Source: Avena insularis
Taxonomy: Eukaryota > Streptophyta > Magnoliopsida > Poales > Poaceae
NCBI GenBank assembly: GCA_023614405.1
Contig: CM042697.1
Span: forward strand, 306,746,323-306,810,322
DNA length: 64,000 nt
Direction: 5' to 3'
Under the pieces are notes generated by a model. That model was not told the origin of the DNA, ran no database searches, and saw only the letters and a program-made list of their open reading frames with translations. The position numbers and the translations under genes are program-made. This document shows positions 12,476 through 24,246 of this stretch, in pieces. Numbering within the stretch: the stretch's first letter is position 1; each line of letters begins with the position of its first letter.

Positions 12476-14842
12476 TCCTTGTGCAGAGCAGTGGTTGAAG
12501 TTCTCCTCGGCTTCTTCCTCATAGTATTCTCCTTCCTCCTCGTATCCTTGGTCGGTACTAGCATCTATAAATAAATACGAGGTACACAATCACCAAACAA
12601 TACTTAACTACTTTTATTTATCACACCAAGGTTTTCACTAGATGATCTAGGATCATCACAAACATCACAAAGATTAAGGCAATAGTTTTATTCTTTTTTA
12701 TTTTAGAAAAGTAATTTATACTCATTGAAAAACTACTTAAGATTTAATATTCTCCAACTAAAATATGGTATCATGTTGACATATGTCATCACCACATATT
12801 TCAGTACATGGGAATGTGATATAAAGTGGTGTCACAATTTAATAAGGTTTAACCTTTTATTTTAATTAATTTAAAGTGACTAGAATGGCCTATGGGGCAT
12901 TCTTTTATCACTTGTCCAATATTTCTGCATGTAAGGCTAGATATTTTTATATATTCGGAAAGGTCTACTTAAATGTAATTTTTGAGAGTTGGAATCAACT
13001 CAAAAGCTTTCATGGTTGAATTTTGAAAAATGTTTGAATGCAGAAAAGCTTCTACCTTGTTATTTTTACTATAGGTGAACTACAATTCCAAATGAATTGA
13101 ATCAAACATGCTTGGATTAATAATTCCAGTACCTTTCTAGCAAAATTGGTTTCATGCATTTTTGCTCAGTGAATCGTCCTGGGTTGATTTTTGAATCTAG
13201 GTATAGTACTAGGTTTGAAACTAAATTGCAAAATATAAATTCAAACCAACTAGGTTGCGCGGGATGTTAAATGGGCCGGCCCACGGTGCACAGCGCATGC
13301 GCGGGTGAGTTTAAGTGAATGACCCCACCAGTCAGCGAGACAGGGGGTGTGAAGCGATACGGGGTGATGTGGACCGCACGATCAAATTCTAATCCAATGG
13401 TTGAGACCTATCATCTCCGTAGGGCAATGCCGGCAAGACAGAACCCTAGCGCGGCCAGTGGGGGTCTACGGGGGCTCACCGGGGCTTAGGCAAGGGTCGG
13501 CGATGGGGGCGAACGACGAAGTCGACGACGACGAACCTCCTGGTACCGGTGGCTTCTCCTGGGCGTCTCCAATTGCTAGCTCCTTTCTTCCTCCTCTGCG
13601 GCAAACTCCGGCCAAATTCTGGCGACCTGCTGCTCGCCTTGCTCCTGGCATGAGTGGGTAGTGAGATGGTGTGTTGAGTTTGAACAGGGTTGGCCTCTAT
13701 TTGTATTGCAATGAGGGGACCGAAGGGCGCTGGCTGAGCTCATCGGTGTAGTCGGCACAGCGAGCTAAAGGCATGGGCGACGATAGGGGTGGTGCTTTGC
13801 TCCCTGGCAAGCTCAACAGCATGGTTATGCGTCATGGGGTGGTGCGAGACGGTCGGAACTCTGCGGTGCTCTAGGCGGGTCCGACGGGCATTTTAATGGC
13901 ACATCGTGGCTACGGGTCGCGCGGCTGTGAACGGGGTTGTCTGGCGGTCTCCTGGGGTGGTGGTGATCACGCTTGCATGCGACAAGGGCGGCGCGTGGTC
14001 TATGGGCGTGTGTCGAGGGTGGCGCCCTGGCCTGCTCTCGGCATGCTCAGAGAGACATTGGGCGCGAGCGTTCCATGTGGTCCAATGGCTGGCAGGGCTC
14101 GAGCGCTAGACAGGGGGTGGCGGTGGACGGTGGTGTGCGTCCTAAACATGGTGTCTAGGCTTGGTGCTTGCTCTAGCTAGCTAGCCATGGTCGGCTGGCA
14201 AGGGTGCCTTCGGGTTGGCATGGCTTGGTGCAATGGGTAGGGGCTAGGGATGGTCAAGGCACCGGTTGGCACTGGGGGAGACAAGTGTGATCAATGGTGA
14301 ACAATGCTTAGCCAAATTACTGCTCAAAACAGTGAAGTTTGGCCAGTTTGATTTTCTGTCTCCGAGTGTTTGATGAAATGGCCGCAAGAAATTCAAATTT
14401 GAATTTTTGGTTCGAACTTGGTGGGTGTATTAGTTACATACTAGGGAATCTCTGGTTAGTTGGAAAGGTCAAGGGGTACTGGTTTGTTTGGTTTTTGAAA
14501 ATCGACGATCTTCCCATATGTTAAAGATTCAATTTTGAATTGTCATTTGAATCAAGTTGCCAATGTTTCTGTAAGTTTAAAAGGTGGGCTTGGGTTCAAT
14601 TTTACTTGGTCTAGCAAGGAGTGAAAAGAAAGAGAAATGTTTCTGTTTGAAATCTTCGACTAGAAACACTCAAAGTGGCCTACCGAGCAAGATTGGCAAA
14701 AATGACCATTTGCTTTATTTGGTTTGTTTTTGATTTTCTCTTGATTTGTTTCTACTTGGAAAAGTTTTAGATGATGTTGTTTTCATGTTTGAACCATTCC
14801 TTGCTATTTATATCAATCACACAAGTCCATTCATGCATTCAT

Positions 14843-14847
14843 ACAAT
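14843..14847. repeat. Target-site duplication of copia A, left copy (ACAAT)
   Basis: ACAAT stands directly before the LTR start TGTTGGAGAT and is repeated at 23721-23725 after the end of the second LTR. It sits inside the LTR of T and fixes both boundaries of A. Confidence 0.92.
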
Positions 14848-16694
14848 TGTTGGAGATATGCCATAGAGGCAATAATAAAAGTGGTTATTATTATATCTTT
14901 GTGTTTATGATAAATGTTTACATTCATGCTATAATAGTATTAACCGGAAAGATTAATACGTGTGTGATTTGTAAACTAAATTAGAGTCCCTGGTAAAGCC
15001 TCTTTATAATACTAGCTTGTTGATTAATAGATGATCGTTGTTTCTCGATCATGAACATTGATATGTTATTAATAACAAGATCATATCATTAGGAGAATGG
15101 TATGATGGACATACTCCTATAGATAAGCATAGCATTAAGATCAAGTCATTTCAATAGTTCGTTTGCTATAAGCTTTCTGATACATAGTAATCTAATTCCT
15201 TCGACCATGAGATCATGTTAATCACCATCACCGGAAGGATTCTTTGAGGACATCAAACACCACACCGTAACTGGGTGGCTATAATGGTGGCATTGAGTGT
15301 TCGGAACGTATGGGTTGAGACACATAGATCAAGAGTGGGATTTGTCCATCCATATGACGAATAGATATACTCTGGGCCCTCTCGGTGGAATGTCATCCAA
15401 TTAGCTTGCAAGCATGTGACTAGCTCACAAGGGATCACATATCACGGGAACAAGAAAAGAGGTAACGAGGTTGAACTAGGTATGCAGAGATACCGACGAT
15501 CAAAACCTCGGATAAGTAAACAATCATGATACAAAGGGAAATTGGTATTGTATGTAAGTGGTTCATTCGATCGCAAAGTAATCATAGAAATATGTGGGAG
15601 CCATATGAATTTCCAGATTCCTCTATTGGTTATTGATCGAAGAAGTGTCTTGGGCATGTCCGCATAATTCACGAACCGTAGGGAGACACACTTAAGGATT
15701 CGATGTTGTTTAGTAGATATGGAATGTTAGTAGGGATACCGAATGTTTTTCGGAGTCTCGGATGGGATCCGGGATATCACGAGGAGATCCGGAATGGTCC
15801 GGAGAATAAGATTCATATAAGTAAAGTCCTATTTCAAAGTTCAGGAAAGTTTTTGATGATTTCATCGGAGAGGTTCTAGAAGGGTCTAGAAGGTTCACCG
15901 GTTCGGAAGCGGAATGGTCCAGGAATGTGTCATGGATATGTGGAATGATTGGATCATATCCTAGGTCACTTGGTGTTGACATTTGCAAGAGATAAATAAA
16001 GCTCTAAATTGAAAGTCAAACGGGAAGTTTGAAAAGTCAAACTGGAACAATGGTTTCCTAGTGGGAGAAGAAACAAGTCCTTCTCTCAATCCAACTTGGG
16101 TTTGGGTTTGGATTCATACCCACCCCTCCAAAGGATGCCCCTCCCTCTCATAAATAGAGGGGTAGGGCTGCCCCAACAACACAAGAGCCAAGCCGCCTGC
16201 GCCGCCGCCAGCTTGTCAGCCATTTGCCGCCACCCTAGCCACCGCCGACACCTCCTCCTCCTCCCGGTCATCTAAACCCTAGATCTCCGGGAAACCCTAA
16301 TCCACCATAACTCGCATCCGGCTTAGGCGAAGCCCTGCGGGATCTTCCCTCTCCTTCCGACACCATGTCATCATGCTACCGGAATCGCAAGGGGAGAACT
16401 ACAACCTACGCTGCCTGCTGGAACAAGGGAGAGGAAGTTCTTCAACGAGTACCGAATGTGTGACTGATTGCGGAAGCGCTGCCGGAATGCAGCGTCGGAA
16501 GGATCGTCTACGCGATCTTGAGATAGGCAAGTGTACGACTACATCACCCATGAGAATCTGCTCTCGTTAACCGCTTTGGAATCTTCGAGGGTGAGTGCTT
16601 CTATCAACTCGTTGCTACAATCTAGTAGATAGATGTTGGCTTGTTTGTGTGCATGCGGTAGAATTTTTTGTTTTCCATGCTACGAACCCCTATA
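14848..16694 (+). repeat. 5' LTR of copia A
   Basis: Begins TGTTGGAGATATGCC and ends at CCCCTATA just before the primer site; the 3' LTR ends CCCCTACA, so the final dinucleotide has mutated here. The two LTRs are collinear apart from base changes and small indels. For example, a repeat of GTCAAACxGG near 16015-16045 has lost one unit in the 3' LTR, and about ten bases near 15463 are present only in the 3' LTR. Three minus-strand reading frames at 15253-15988 recur in the 3' LTR (22282-23026) and are chance frames of the LTR. Confidence 0.93.
16149..16160 (+). promoter_or_regulatory. TATA box of copia A, 5' LTR
   Basis: CATAAATAGAGG, conserved in the 3' LTR at 23165-23176. It divides U3 from the GC-richer transcribed leader and is the likely core promoter. 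A splice-donor-like GAGGGTGAGTGC follows at 16587-16598. Confidence 0.65.
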
Positions 16695-16695
16695 G

Positions 16696-16709
16696 TGGTA
16701 TCAGAGTCG
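16696..16709 (+). other. Primer binding site of copia A
   Basis: TGGTATCAGAGTCG starts one base after the LTR. It complements the 3' end of initiator methionine tRNA (canonical TGGTATCAGAGC), the usual minus-strand primer of copia elements. Confidence 0.9.
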
Positions 16710-17866
16710 TGTCTATATGTAGATCTGTTGCACGAGTAGAACACAATGGTCATTGTGGGCGGTGGTGCTTTTATTATCAATTGCTTTTTGTGTACTTTGA
16801 ATGTTGCGATATGATGGTATGAAGAGGCCCGGGCTAACCTTACATGACATCGTTCATGATACTTGCTCCATGCTCAACATGCAACTTGTATTGCATAAGT
16901 GGCTTTGCGGTTGTCTGTCTCTCCCATCATAGTATAGATTCAATTTACAACGGGCACTAGATAGTTCAAGCATCAACGTTGTGGTTCTTGTTCGTAAGTT
17001 AGAACAACACTTATTGAAAGCCCAAAATCACGTAAAATATGCAAAGAAAATTAGAGGCGTCTAACTTTGTTTTGCAGGGGTGTGCTGTGATGTGATATGG
17101 CCATGATTGCGATTATATATGATGTATGCAATGTTCCTTATTGCAAGTTGGCAACCGGCAGGAGCCATATGGTTGTCTTTTAAATTCTGTAAATACCTGC
17201 ATGTCTATTCAAAGTAGTTGTAATAGTTGAAGCTGGTGGACGACAACCATGAAATGGCGCCATTGACCTTGACGCCATACCGGTGATGATGGAGATCATG
17301 TTCGTGATTGAAGATGGAGATCAGAAGCACAAGAAGAAAGGCCATATCATATCACATATTATGAATTGCATGTGATGTTAATCCTTTTATAGATCTTGTA
17401 TTGCTTAGTTTGATAGCATTATAAGATGATCCCTCAAGCACAAAATTTCAAGTTTTAAAGTGTTCATCCTTAGTAAGCTCGTTGTTTCGAAGCACCACGT
17501 GATGATCGGGTGTGTTAGATTATGCGAGTGTATACAACGTGAGCAAGCCAGATTTGATCATGCGGAAGCTAAGGTTTGATCTCGATGAGCCTAGCATGTA
17601 CATACATGGTCTTGGAACACGGATCACCGAAAGGTAAAGCATGAGTCATATAGTAGATATGATGAACATGTTGATTGTTCGCCATTGAAGCTACATCAAC
17701 TCTCGTGATGATCGGTTTTGATGTGGTGGATTTGGTTCGTGTGATCACTAAAACAATTTGAGGGATATTGTTTTGAGTCGGAGTTCACCTAGATTAATTT
17801 AACTATTAATGAGAACTCAATTTGTCATAAAATTAGTCTAAACTATTGCAAATATGGTGTAGATCA
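16710..17866 (+). other. Leader of copia A between primer site and gag
   Basis: About 1.16 kb without a coding frame I can support. Packaging and dimerisation signals would be expected here, but I cannot see them directly. The small frame at 16595-16822 spans the LTR end and primer site and is spurious. Confidence 0.6.
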
Positions 17867-18756
17867 ATGGCGGCCCCTACCATCAATTTTAATGCGTTCC
17901 TAGAGAAAGAAAAGTTGAAAAACAATGGAAGCAAATTCACGGATTGGTTCCGCAATTTGAGGATTTTTCTCAATGCTGGTAATTTTTGACCTATGTCTTT
18001 GGATGCACTGGGTGACCGCTCATAGCTAATGCTACCGATGAGGTAAAGAATGTTTTCCTCGCTCGGAGAATCAGTACTCCACAGTTCAGTGTGCTATCTT
18101 GTATGGTCTGGAATCGGAGCTTCAGAAAAGGTTTGAGAACCATGACCCACATGATATTGTCCGTGAACTCAAAATGATATTTGAGGCTCACGCGGCAGTT
18201 GGGAGTTATGAGGCTTCTGAAAAGTTCTTTAACTGCAAGATGGAAGAGGGCAGCTCCGTCAGTGAGCACGTGCTTAAGATGTCTAGGCACGCAAGTAAAC
18301 TCCAAAGCTTGGGTATAGTGATTCCTAATGCTTTGGGGATTCACCGTGTCCTCCAATCACTACCACCAAGTTACAAGAACTTTGTGATGAACTACAATAT
18401 GCAAAACATGGACAAGTCGTTGCCAGAACTCTTCTCCATGTTAAAGTCTGCAGAAGTGGAGATCAATAAAGAGCACCAAGTGTTGTTGGTCAATAAGACC
18501 ACCAAATTCAAGAAGCAAGGCAAGTCTAAGAAAAAGGGAAACTTCAAGAAGGTCGGTAAGAAAGTTACCACGCCGGCGAAGAAGACCAAGGCTGGGCCTA
18601 AGCCTGATACTGAGTGCTTTTACTGCAAGGGAGAAGGTCACTGGAAGCGGAATTGCCCAAAGTACTTGGAGGATTTGAAGAATGGCAACATCAAGAAGAA
18701 AGGTATATCCGATATACATGTTATTGATGTGTATCTCACTAGTACTCGTAGTAGTG
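17867..18756 (+). pseudogene. gag of copia A (broken)
   Basis: The ATG at 17867 opens MAAPTINFNAFLEKEKLKNN, a typical copia gag start, but the frame ends after about 40 codons at ILNAGNF-type sequence (TGA near 17988) and is out of frame until about 18090. From there the capsid region is open (YGLESELQKRF to SLPELFSMLKSAEVEI), then a lysine-rich basic stretch and the zinc knuckle CFYCKGEGHWKRNC at 18615-18656, with all four ligands (C-x2-C-x4-H-x4-C) present. Gag forms the particle shell and binds the RNA. The small deletion and stop near 17988-18090 remove the full-length product. Confidence 0.85.
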
Positions 18757-21700
18757 CCTGGGTATTTGATACTAGTTCGGTTGCTCATATTTTTAACTTG
18801 AAATGTGTATCGAGAATAAACGGAAGCTAGCGAAGAACGAGGTGACGATGCGCGTTGGAAATGGATCAAAGTTTGATGTGATCGCGGTCGGCACGCTACC
18901 TCTTCATCTACCATCGGGATTAGTTTTATACTTAAATAATTGTTATTTTGGTGCCTGCGTTGAGTATGAACATTATATCTGGATCATGTTTATTGCGAGA
19001 CAGTTACTTGTTTAAGTCCGAGAATAATGGTTGTTCCATTTATATGAGTAATATGTTTTCTGCACATGCACATTTGATAGATGGTCTATTCTTATTGAAT
19101 CTCGATTGTGGAAATACACACATTAATAACATTGAAGCTAAACATTTGAAATTCAGCGATAACTCGACCTATATGTGGCACTGTCATCTTGGTCATATTG
19201 GAGTGAAGCGTATGAAGAAACTCTATTCTGATGGACTTCTTGAATCACTTGATTTTGAATCACTTTAAAGATGTGAAGCATGTCTGATGGGTAAAATGAC
19301 TAAGACTCCATTTTCTAGTATGATGGAGCGAGCTACGGACTTATTGGAAATCATACATACTGATGTGTGTGGCCCAATGACTGTAGCATCGCGCGGTGGT
19401 TATCGTTATGTTCTTACCTTCACGGATGACTTGAGTAGATATGGGTATATCTATTTGATGAAACATAAGTCCGAAACTTTCGAGAAGTTTAAGGAGTTTC
19501 AAAGTGAGGTAGAGAATCAACATAAAAAGAAGATTAAATTTCTACGATCTGATCGTGGAGGTGAATATCTAAGTTACGAGTTTGGCGAGCATTTGAAGAT
19601 ATGCGGAATACTTTCACAATTGACACCGCCAGGAACACCATAGCGTAATGGTGTGTCCGAACGTCGTAATCAAACTCTCTTATATATGGATCGTTCTATG
19701 ATGTCACTTACAGATTTACCGCTATCTTTTTGGGGTTATGCATTAGAAACAGCCGCATTCACTTTAAATAGGGCACCATCTAAATCCGTTGAGACGACAC
19801 CGTATGAATTGTGGTTTGGAAAGAAACCTAAAATTGTCGTTCCTTAAAGTTTGGGTTTGCGAAGCTTATGTAAAGAAGTTAGAGCCAGACAAGCTTGAAC
19901 CCAAAGCGGAAAAATGCGTCTTCATAGGATACCCGAAGGAAACTATTGGGTATACCTTCTATCATAGATCCGAGGGCAAAATCTTCGTTGCCAAGGATGG
20001 ATCCTTTCTAGAGGAGTTTCTCTCGAAAGAAGTGACTGGAAGGAAAGTAGAACTCGACGAGGTTGTTGAACCTTCTCTCGAACTTGCGAGTAGCGCAGCA
20101 CCGGAAGTGGTTCCTATGGCGCCTACACCAATAAGAGAGGAAGCTAATGATGTTGATCATGAAACTTCGGTTGAAGTTACTACAGAACCTTGCAGGTCAA
20201 TGAGAAACCGTACCACTCTTGATTGGTATGATCCCGTTATGAGTGTCATGTTGGTGGACAACACCGATGACCCTGCGACATATGAGGAAGCGATGATGAG
20301 CCCAGATTCCAATAAATGGCAAGAAGCCATGAAATCCGAGATTGGTTCCATGTATGAAAACCAAGTATGGACTTTGGTGGACTTACCGGATGGCCGGAAG
20401 GCTGTCGAGAACAAATGGATTTTCAAGAAGAAAACAGACGATGATGCTAATGTTACTGTCTATAAAGCTCGACTTGTCGCAAAAGGGTTTCGACAAATTC
20501 AAGGAGTTGACTACGATGAGACTTTCTCACCAGTAGAGAAGCTACAGTCTATGAGCATTATGTTAGCAATCACTGCATATTATGATTATGAGATATGGCA
20601 GATGGATGTCAAAACGGCTTTCCTCAATGGAGACATTGATGAAGAGTTGTATATGATGCAACCCAAAGGTTTTGTCGATCCTAAAGATGCTAACAAGGTA
20701 TGCAAACTTCAACGGTCCATATATGGATTGAAGCAAGCATCCCGAAGTTGGAATCAACGTTTTGATAAGGTAATCAAAAGTTTTGGTTTTATACAAACTT
20801 ATGGAGAAGCTTGTATTTACAAGAAAGTGAGTGGGAGCTCTGTAGCATTCTAATACTATGTGTAGATGACATATTGTTGATTGGGAATGATGTAGACCTT
20901 CTTGATAGTGTCAAGTATTATTTGAATAATAGTTTTTCCATGAAAGACCTTGGCGAAGCAGCTTACATATTAGGCATAAATATTTATAGAGATAGATCGA
21001 GACGCCTAATATCATTGTCACATAGTACATATTTGGACAAAGTTCTAAAGAGGTTTGGAATGGAAGATAGCAAGAAAGGGTTCTTGCCCATGTTGCCCAA
21101 TACGACCTTGAGTAAAACTCAAAGTCCAACAACGGTAGAAGATAGAGAAAGGATGAGTAAGACTCCCTATGCCTCAGACATAGGATCTCTAATGTATGTC
21201 ATGCTATGTACTAGACCCGACATTGCATATGCTGTTAGTTTGACTAGCAGATATCAAAGTGATCCAGGAGTGGATCATTGGACAACGGTAAAAAACATCC
21301 TTAAGTACTTGAGAAGAACTAAGGATATGGTTCTTTCTTATGGAGGTGATGAACAGATCATTTTTAATGGTTACATCGACGCTAGTTGGAACACCGATCC
21401 GGATGATTCTAAATCTCAATCTGGATACGTATTTACTTTGAATGGTGCTGTAGTTAGCTGGAGGAGTTCAAAGCAAAGCGTTGTGGCGAGATCTTCAACT
21501 GAATCGGAATACATAGCTGCTTCGGAGGCTTCACAAGAGGCGATATGGATGAAGGGGTTCATTACAGATCTCGGTGTGGTTCCAAGTGCGCTGGACCCAA
21601 TGTCTATCTACTATGATAACATGGGCGCCATAGCCAATGCGCAAGAACCAAGGTCACACAAGAAGCTGAAGCACATCAAGCAAAGTTTTCACGCTATTCG

Positions 21701-21842
21701 AGAGCATGTCCAAGATGGTGACATAAAGATTTGCAAAGTACACAAAGATCTGAATGTGGCAGATCCATTGACTAAACCTCTCCCGAGGGCAAAACATGAC
21801 CAGCACCAAACCGCCATGGTTGTTCGGTATATTACCATGTAA
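18757..21842 (+). pseudogene. pol of copia A: protease, integrase, RT, RNase H (broken)
   Basis: Protease: AWVFDTSSVAHI at about 18757-18792, where copia proteases usually read DTG, so the third active-site residue is changed. Integrase: HHCC zinc-binding part (HCHLGH ... RCEACLMGK) and the core with HTDVCGP, TFTDDLSRY and GVSERRNQ, at 19170-19850, broken by stops at 19266 and 19641 and a frame change at about 19845. RT: ENQVWTLVDL through YGLKQASRSWNQ to 20850, a frameshift there, then LCVDDILLIGND, where copia normally has YVDD. RNase H: IDASWNTDPDDSKSQSG to the stop at 21842. The stop at 19641 is a CAG-to-TAG type change. Confidence 0.9.
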
Positions 21843-21860
21843 TCTAGATTAGTTGACTCT

Positions 21861-21876
21861 AGTGCAAGTGGGAGAT
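21861..21876 (+). other. Polypurine tract of copia A
   Basis: AGTGCAAGTGGGAGAT stands directly before the 3' LTR. The same tract (about 20 matching bases) precedes the LTR of copia B at 38466-38480, so the two copia elements share a priming signal although their LTRs differ. Confidence 0.85.
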
Positions 21877-23720
21877 TGTTGGAGATATGCCCTAGAGGAA
21901 ATAATAAAAGTGGTTATTATTATATCTTTGTGTTTATGATAAATGTTTACATTCATGCTATAATAGTATTAACCGGAAACATTAATACTTGTGTGATTTG
22001 TAAACTAAATTAGAGTCCTTGGTAAAGCCTCTTTATAATACTAGCTTGTTGATTAATAAATGATCGTGGTTTCTTGATCATGAACATTGAGATGTTATTA
22101 ATAACAAGATCATATCATTTGGAGAATGGTATGATGGACATACTCCTATAGATAAGCGTAGCATTAAGATCAATTCATTTCAATAGTTTGTTTGCTATAA
22201 GCTTTCTGATACATAGTAACCTAATTCCTTCGACCATGAGATCATGTTAATCACCATCACCGGAAGGATGCTTTGATGACATCAAAAACCACACCATAAC
22301 TGGGTAGCTATAAAGGTGGCATTGAGTGTTCGGAAAGTATGGGTTGAGACACATGGATCAAGAGTGGGATTTGTCCATCCATATGACGGATAGATATACT
22401 CTAGGCCCTCTCGGTGGAATGTCATCCAATTAGCTTGCAAGCATGTGACTGGCTCACAAGGGATCACATATCACGGGAATGAGAAAAGAGTACTTATTGG
22501 TAACGAGGTTGAACTAGGTATGCAGAGATACCGACGATCAAAACCTCGGATAAGTAAACTATCATGAGACAAAAGGAAATTGGTATCATATGTAAGTGGT
22601 TCATTCGATCGCAAAGTAATCGTATAAACATGTGGGAGCCATATGAATTTCCAGATTCCTCTATTGGTTATTGATCGAAGAAGTGTCTTGGTCATGTCCA
22701 CATAATTCACGAACTGTAGGGAGACACACTTAAGGATTCGATGTTGTTTAGTAGATATGGAATGTTAGTAGGGATACCGAATTTTGTTCGGAGTCTCGGA
22801 TGGGATCTCGGATATCACGAGGAGATCCGGAATGGTCCGGAGAATAACATTCATATAAGGAAAGTCCTATTTCGGAGTTCGGGAAAGTTTCCGATGATTT
22901 CATCGGAGAGGTCCTAGAAGGGTCTAGAAGGTTCACCGGTCCGTAAGGGGAATGGTCCATGAATGTGTCATGGATATGTGGAATCATTGGATCATATCCT
23001 AGGTCACTTGGTGTTGACATTTGCAAGAGAGAAATAAAGCTCTAAATTGAAAGTCAAACTGGAACAATGGTTTCCTAGTGGGAGAAGAAACAAGTCGTTC
23101 TCTCAATCCAACTTGGGTTTGGGTTTGGATTAAAATCCACCCTCCCAAGGCTGCCCCTCCATCTCATAAATAGAGGGGGAGGGCTGCCCCAACAACACAA
23201 GAGCCAAGCCCTCCCCACACACCCGTGCCGCGCCGCCGCTGCCGCCTCGCGTCGCCGCCCTAGCCGCTGCGGACACCTCCTCCTCCTCCCGGTCATCTAA
23301 ACCCTAGATCTCCGGGAAAACCTAATCAACCATAACTCGCATCCGGCTTAGGCGAAGCCCTGCATGATCTTCCCTCTACTTCCGACACCACGTCGTCGTG
23401 CTGCCAGAATCGCAAGGGGAGAACTACAACCTCCGCTGCCTGCTATAACAAGGGAGAGGAAGGTCTTCATCGAGTACCGAACGTGTGACCGACTATAGAA
23501 ACTCTGTCGGAACGTAGCGCCGAAAGGATAGTCTACGTGATCTTGAGATTGGCAAGTGTACGACTACATCACCCACGAGAATCTGCTCTCGTTAACCGCT
23601 TTGGAATCTTCGAGGGTGAGTGCTTCTATCGACTCGTTGCTACAATCTAGTAGATAGATCTTGGCTTGTTTGTGTGCATGCGGTAGAATTTTTTTGTTTT
23701 CCATGCTACAAACCCCTACA
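21877..23720 (+). repeat. 3' LTR of copia A
   Basis: TGTTGGAGATATGCCC to CCCCTACA, 1844 bases, with canonical TG...CA ends. The TATA box is at 23165-23176 and the donor-like GAGGGTGAGTGC at 23612-23623. It differs from the 5' LTR by scattered substitutions and a few indels, which a full alignment could turn into an insertion age. Confidence 0.93.
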
Positions 23721-23725
23721 ACAAT
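23721..23725. repeat. Target-site duplication of copia A, right copy (ACAAT)
   Basis: Matches 14843-14847. After it the LTR of T resumes and continues to 23835. Confidence 0.92.
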
Positions 23726-23835
23726 CATCACATACACACATGCATTCATATGATTTAATTGACAAATTTTTTTGTTAACCCTAATTTTGGTAATTGGAAT
23801 TTGATAATCATGATCAATATTTTTGGGATGTTACA

Positions 23836-23850
23836 AACCGTCCCTCCTTA
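23836..23850 (-). other. Polypurine tract of T
   Basis: On the minus strand TAAGGAGGGACGGTT leads directly into the LTR start TGTAACATCCC. It primes plus-strand synthesis and marks the 3' end of the internal region of T. Confidence 0.8.
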
Positions 23851-23893
23851 AACAATATCTCGCCCCGAGATTTGAGAAAGAAGAAAAAGAAAA

Positions 23894-24246
23894 CTAGGAT
23901 TTAAAAAGATATGGAAACTCAGTCTTGATGTAGTCTTCTTGTTCCCAGGTAGCTTCTTCTTCAGTGTGGTTGCTCCACTAGATCTTGAGAAACTTGATGA
24001 TTCGGGTCCTGGTGGTTCTGAAAGCTTCTTCCAAAATATGGATGGGTACTTCGGGATACGTCAGGCAATGTTCTTGAAAACTCCAGTCTTCTCTGGGACT
24101 TCAAGGCATTTGCGAAGTAATGATATATGGAACACATTATGCACTGCTGACATCTCCTCTGGCAAATCCAGTTGATACGATACTTCTCCTTGACGATTTA
24201 GAATCTTGAAGGGTCCAATATATCTAGGGGCTAACTTTCCTTTGAG
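23894..24246 (-). pseudogene. C-terminus of T integrase with chromodomain-like tail
   Basis: Reading on after the stop at 24247, the same strand encodes [12 protein letters not shown] (the GPF motif of the integrase C-terminal domain), [14 protein letters not shown], and then PIHILEEAFRTTR ... WSNHTEEEATWEQEDYIKTEF, ending at the stop at 23894. The last part has the spacing and key residues of the chromodomain of plant chromoviruses, a module that binds modified histones and biases integration. One stop (TAG, a probable TGG-to-TAG change just before W-S-N-H) and frame changes after RKCL break it. This tail is the main reason for calling T a chromovirus. Confidence 0.75.

Larger units (their letters stand above)
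14848..23720 (+). mobile_element. Element A: complete Ty1-copia retrotransposon (BARE/Angela-like)
   Basis: An 8.9-kb element with LTRs of 1847 and 1844 bases, methionine-tRNA primer site, leader, gag, protease, integrase, RT, RNase H and polypurine tract in normal copia order (integrase before RT). It is flanked by ACAAT and inserted in the 3' LTR of T, so it is younger than T. LTR start and PPT resemble BARE/Angela-type grass elements; the exact family is not certain. The internal region has several stops and frameshifts, so it is non-autonomous, but the termini, primer site and PPT are intact and could still serve trans mobilisation. Confidence 0.93.
10959..23835 (-). repeat. 3' LTR of T, split by copia A
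   Basis: The two parts, 10959-14847 and 23726-23835, join into an LTR of about 3999 bases matching 33868-37860 along its length. The termini read TGTAACATCCC...GGTGTTGACA on the minus strand. A GC-rich island at about 13250-14290 matches 36150-37170 in the other LTR. The TATA box of the other copy is mutated here (TATTTGTATT on the plus strand, around 13689). Differences from the partner LTR include base changes and small indels, among them near 10995-11040 and in the TTAGCTTGCAAG-rich stretch at 12305-12475. Apparent reading frames at 13401-14180 lie in the GC-rich island and show no domain. Confidence 0.9.

Noticed and set aside
13401..14180. Genes in the GC-rich block of the 3' LTR of T
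   Set aside because: The same block, with different frames, is in the 5' LTR at 36208-37051, so it is LTR sequence.
15253..15988. Three minus-strand genes in a row
   Set aside because: The same frames recur in the other LTR of copia A (22282-23026) with no domain and no coding signal.
16696..16709. tRNA gene fragment
   Set aside because: It is a primer binding site directly after an LTR; there is no tRNA cloverleaf around it.
18441..18914. Minus-strand 157-codon frame
   Set aside because: It is antisense to the gag of copia A, including its zinc knuckle.
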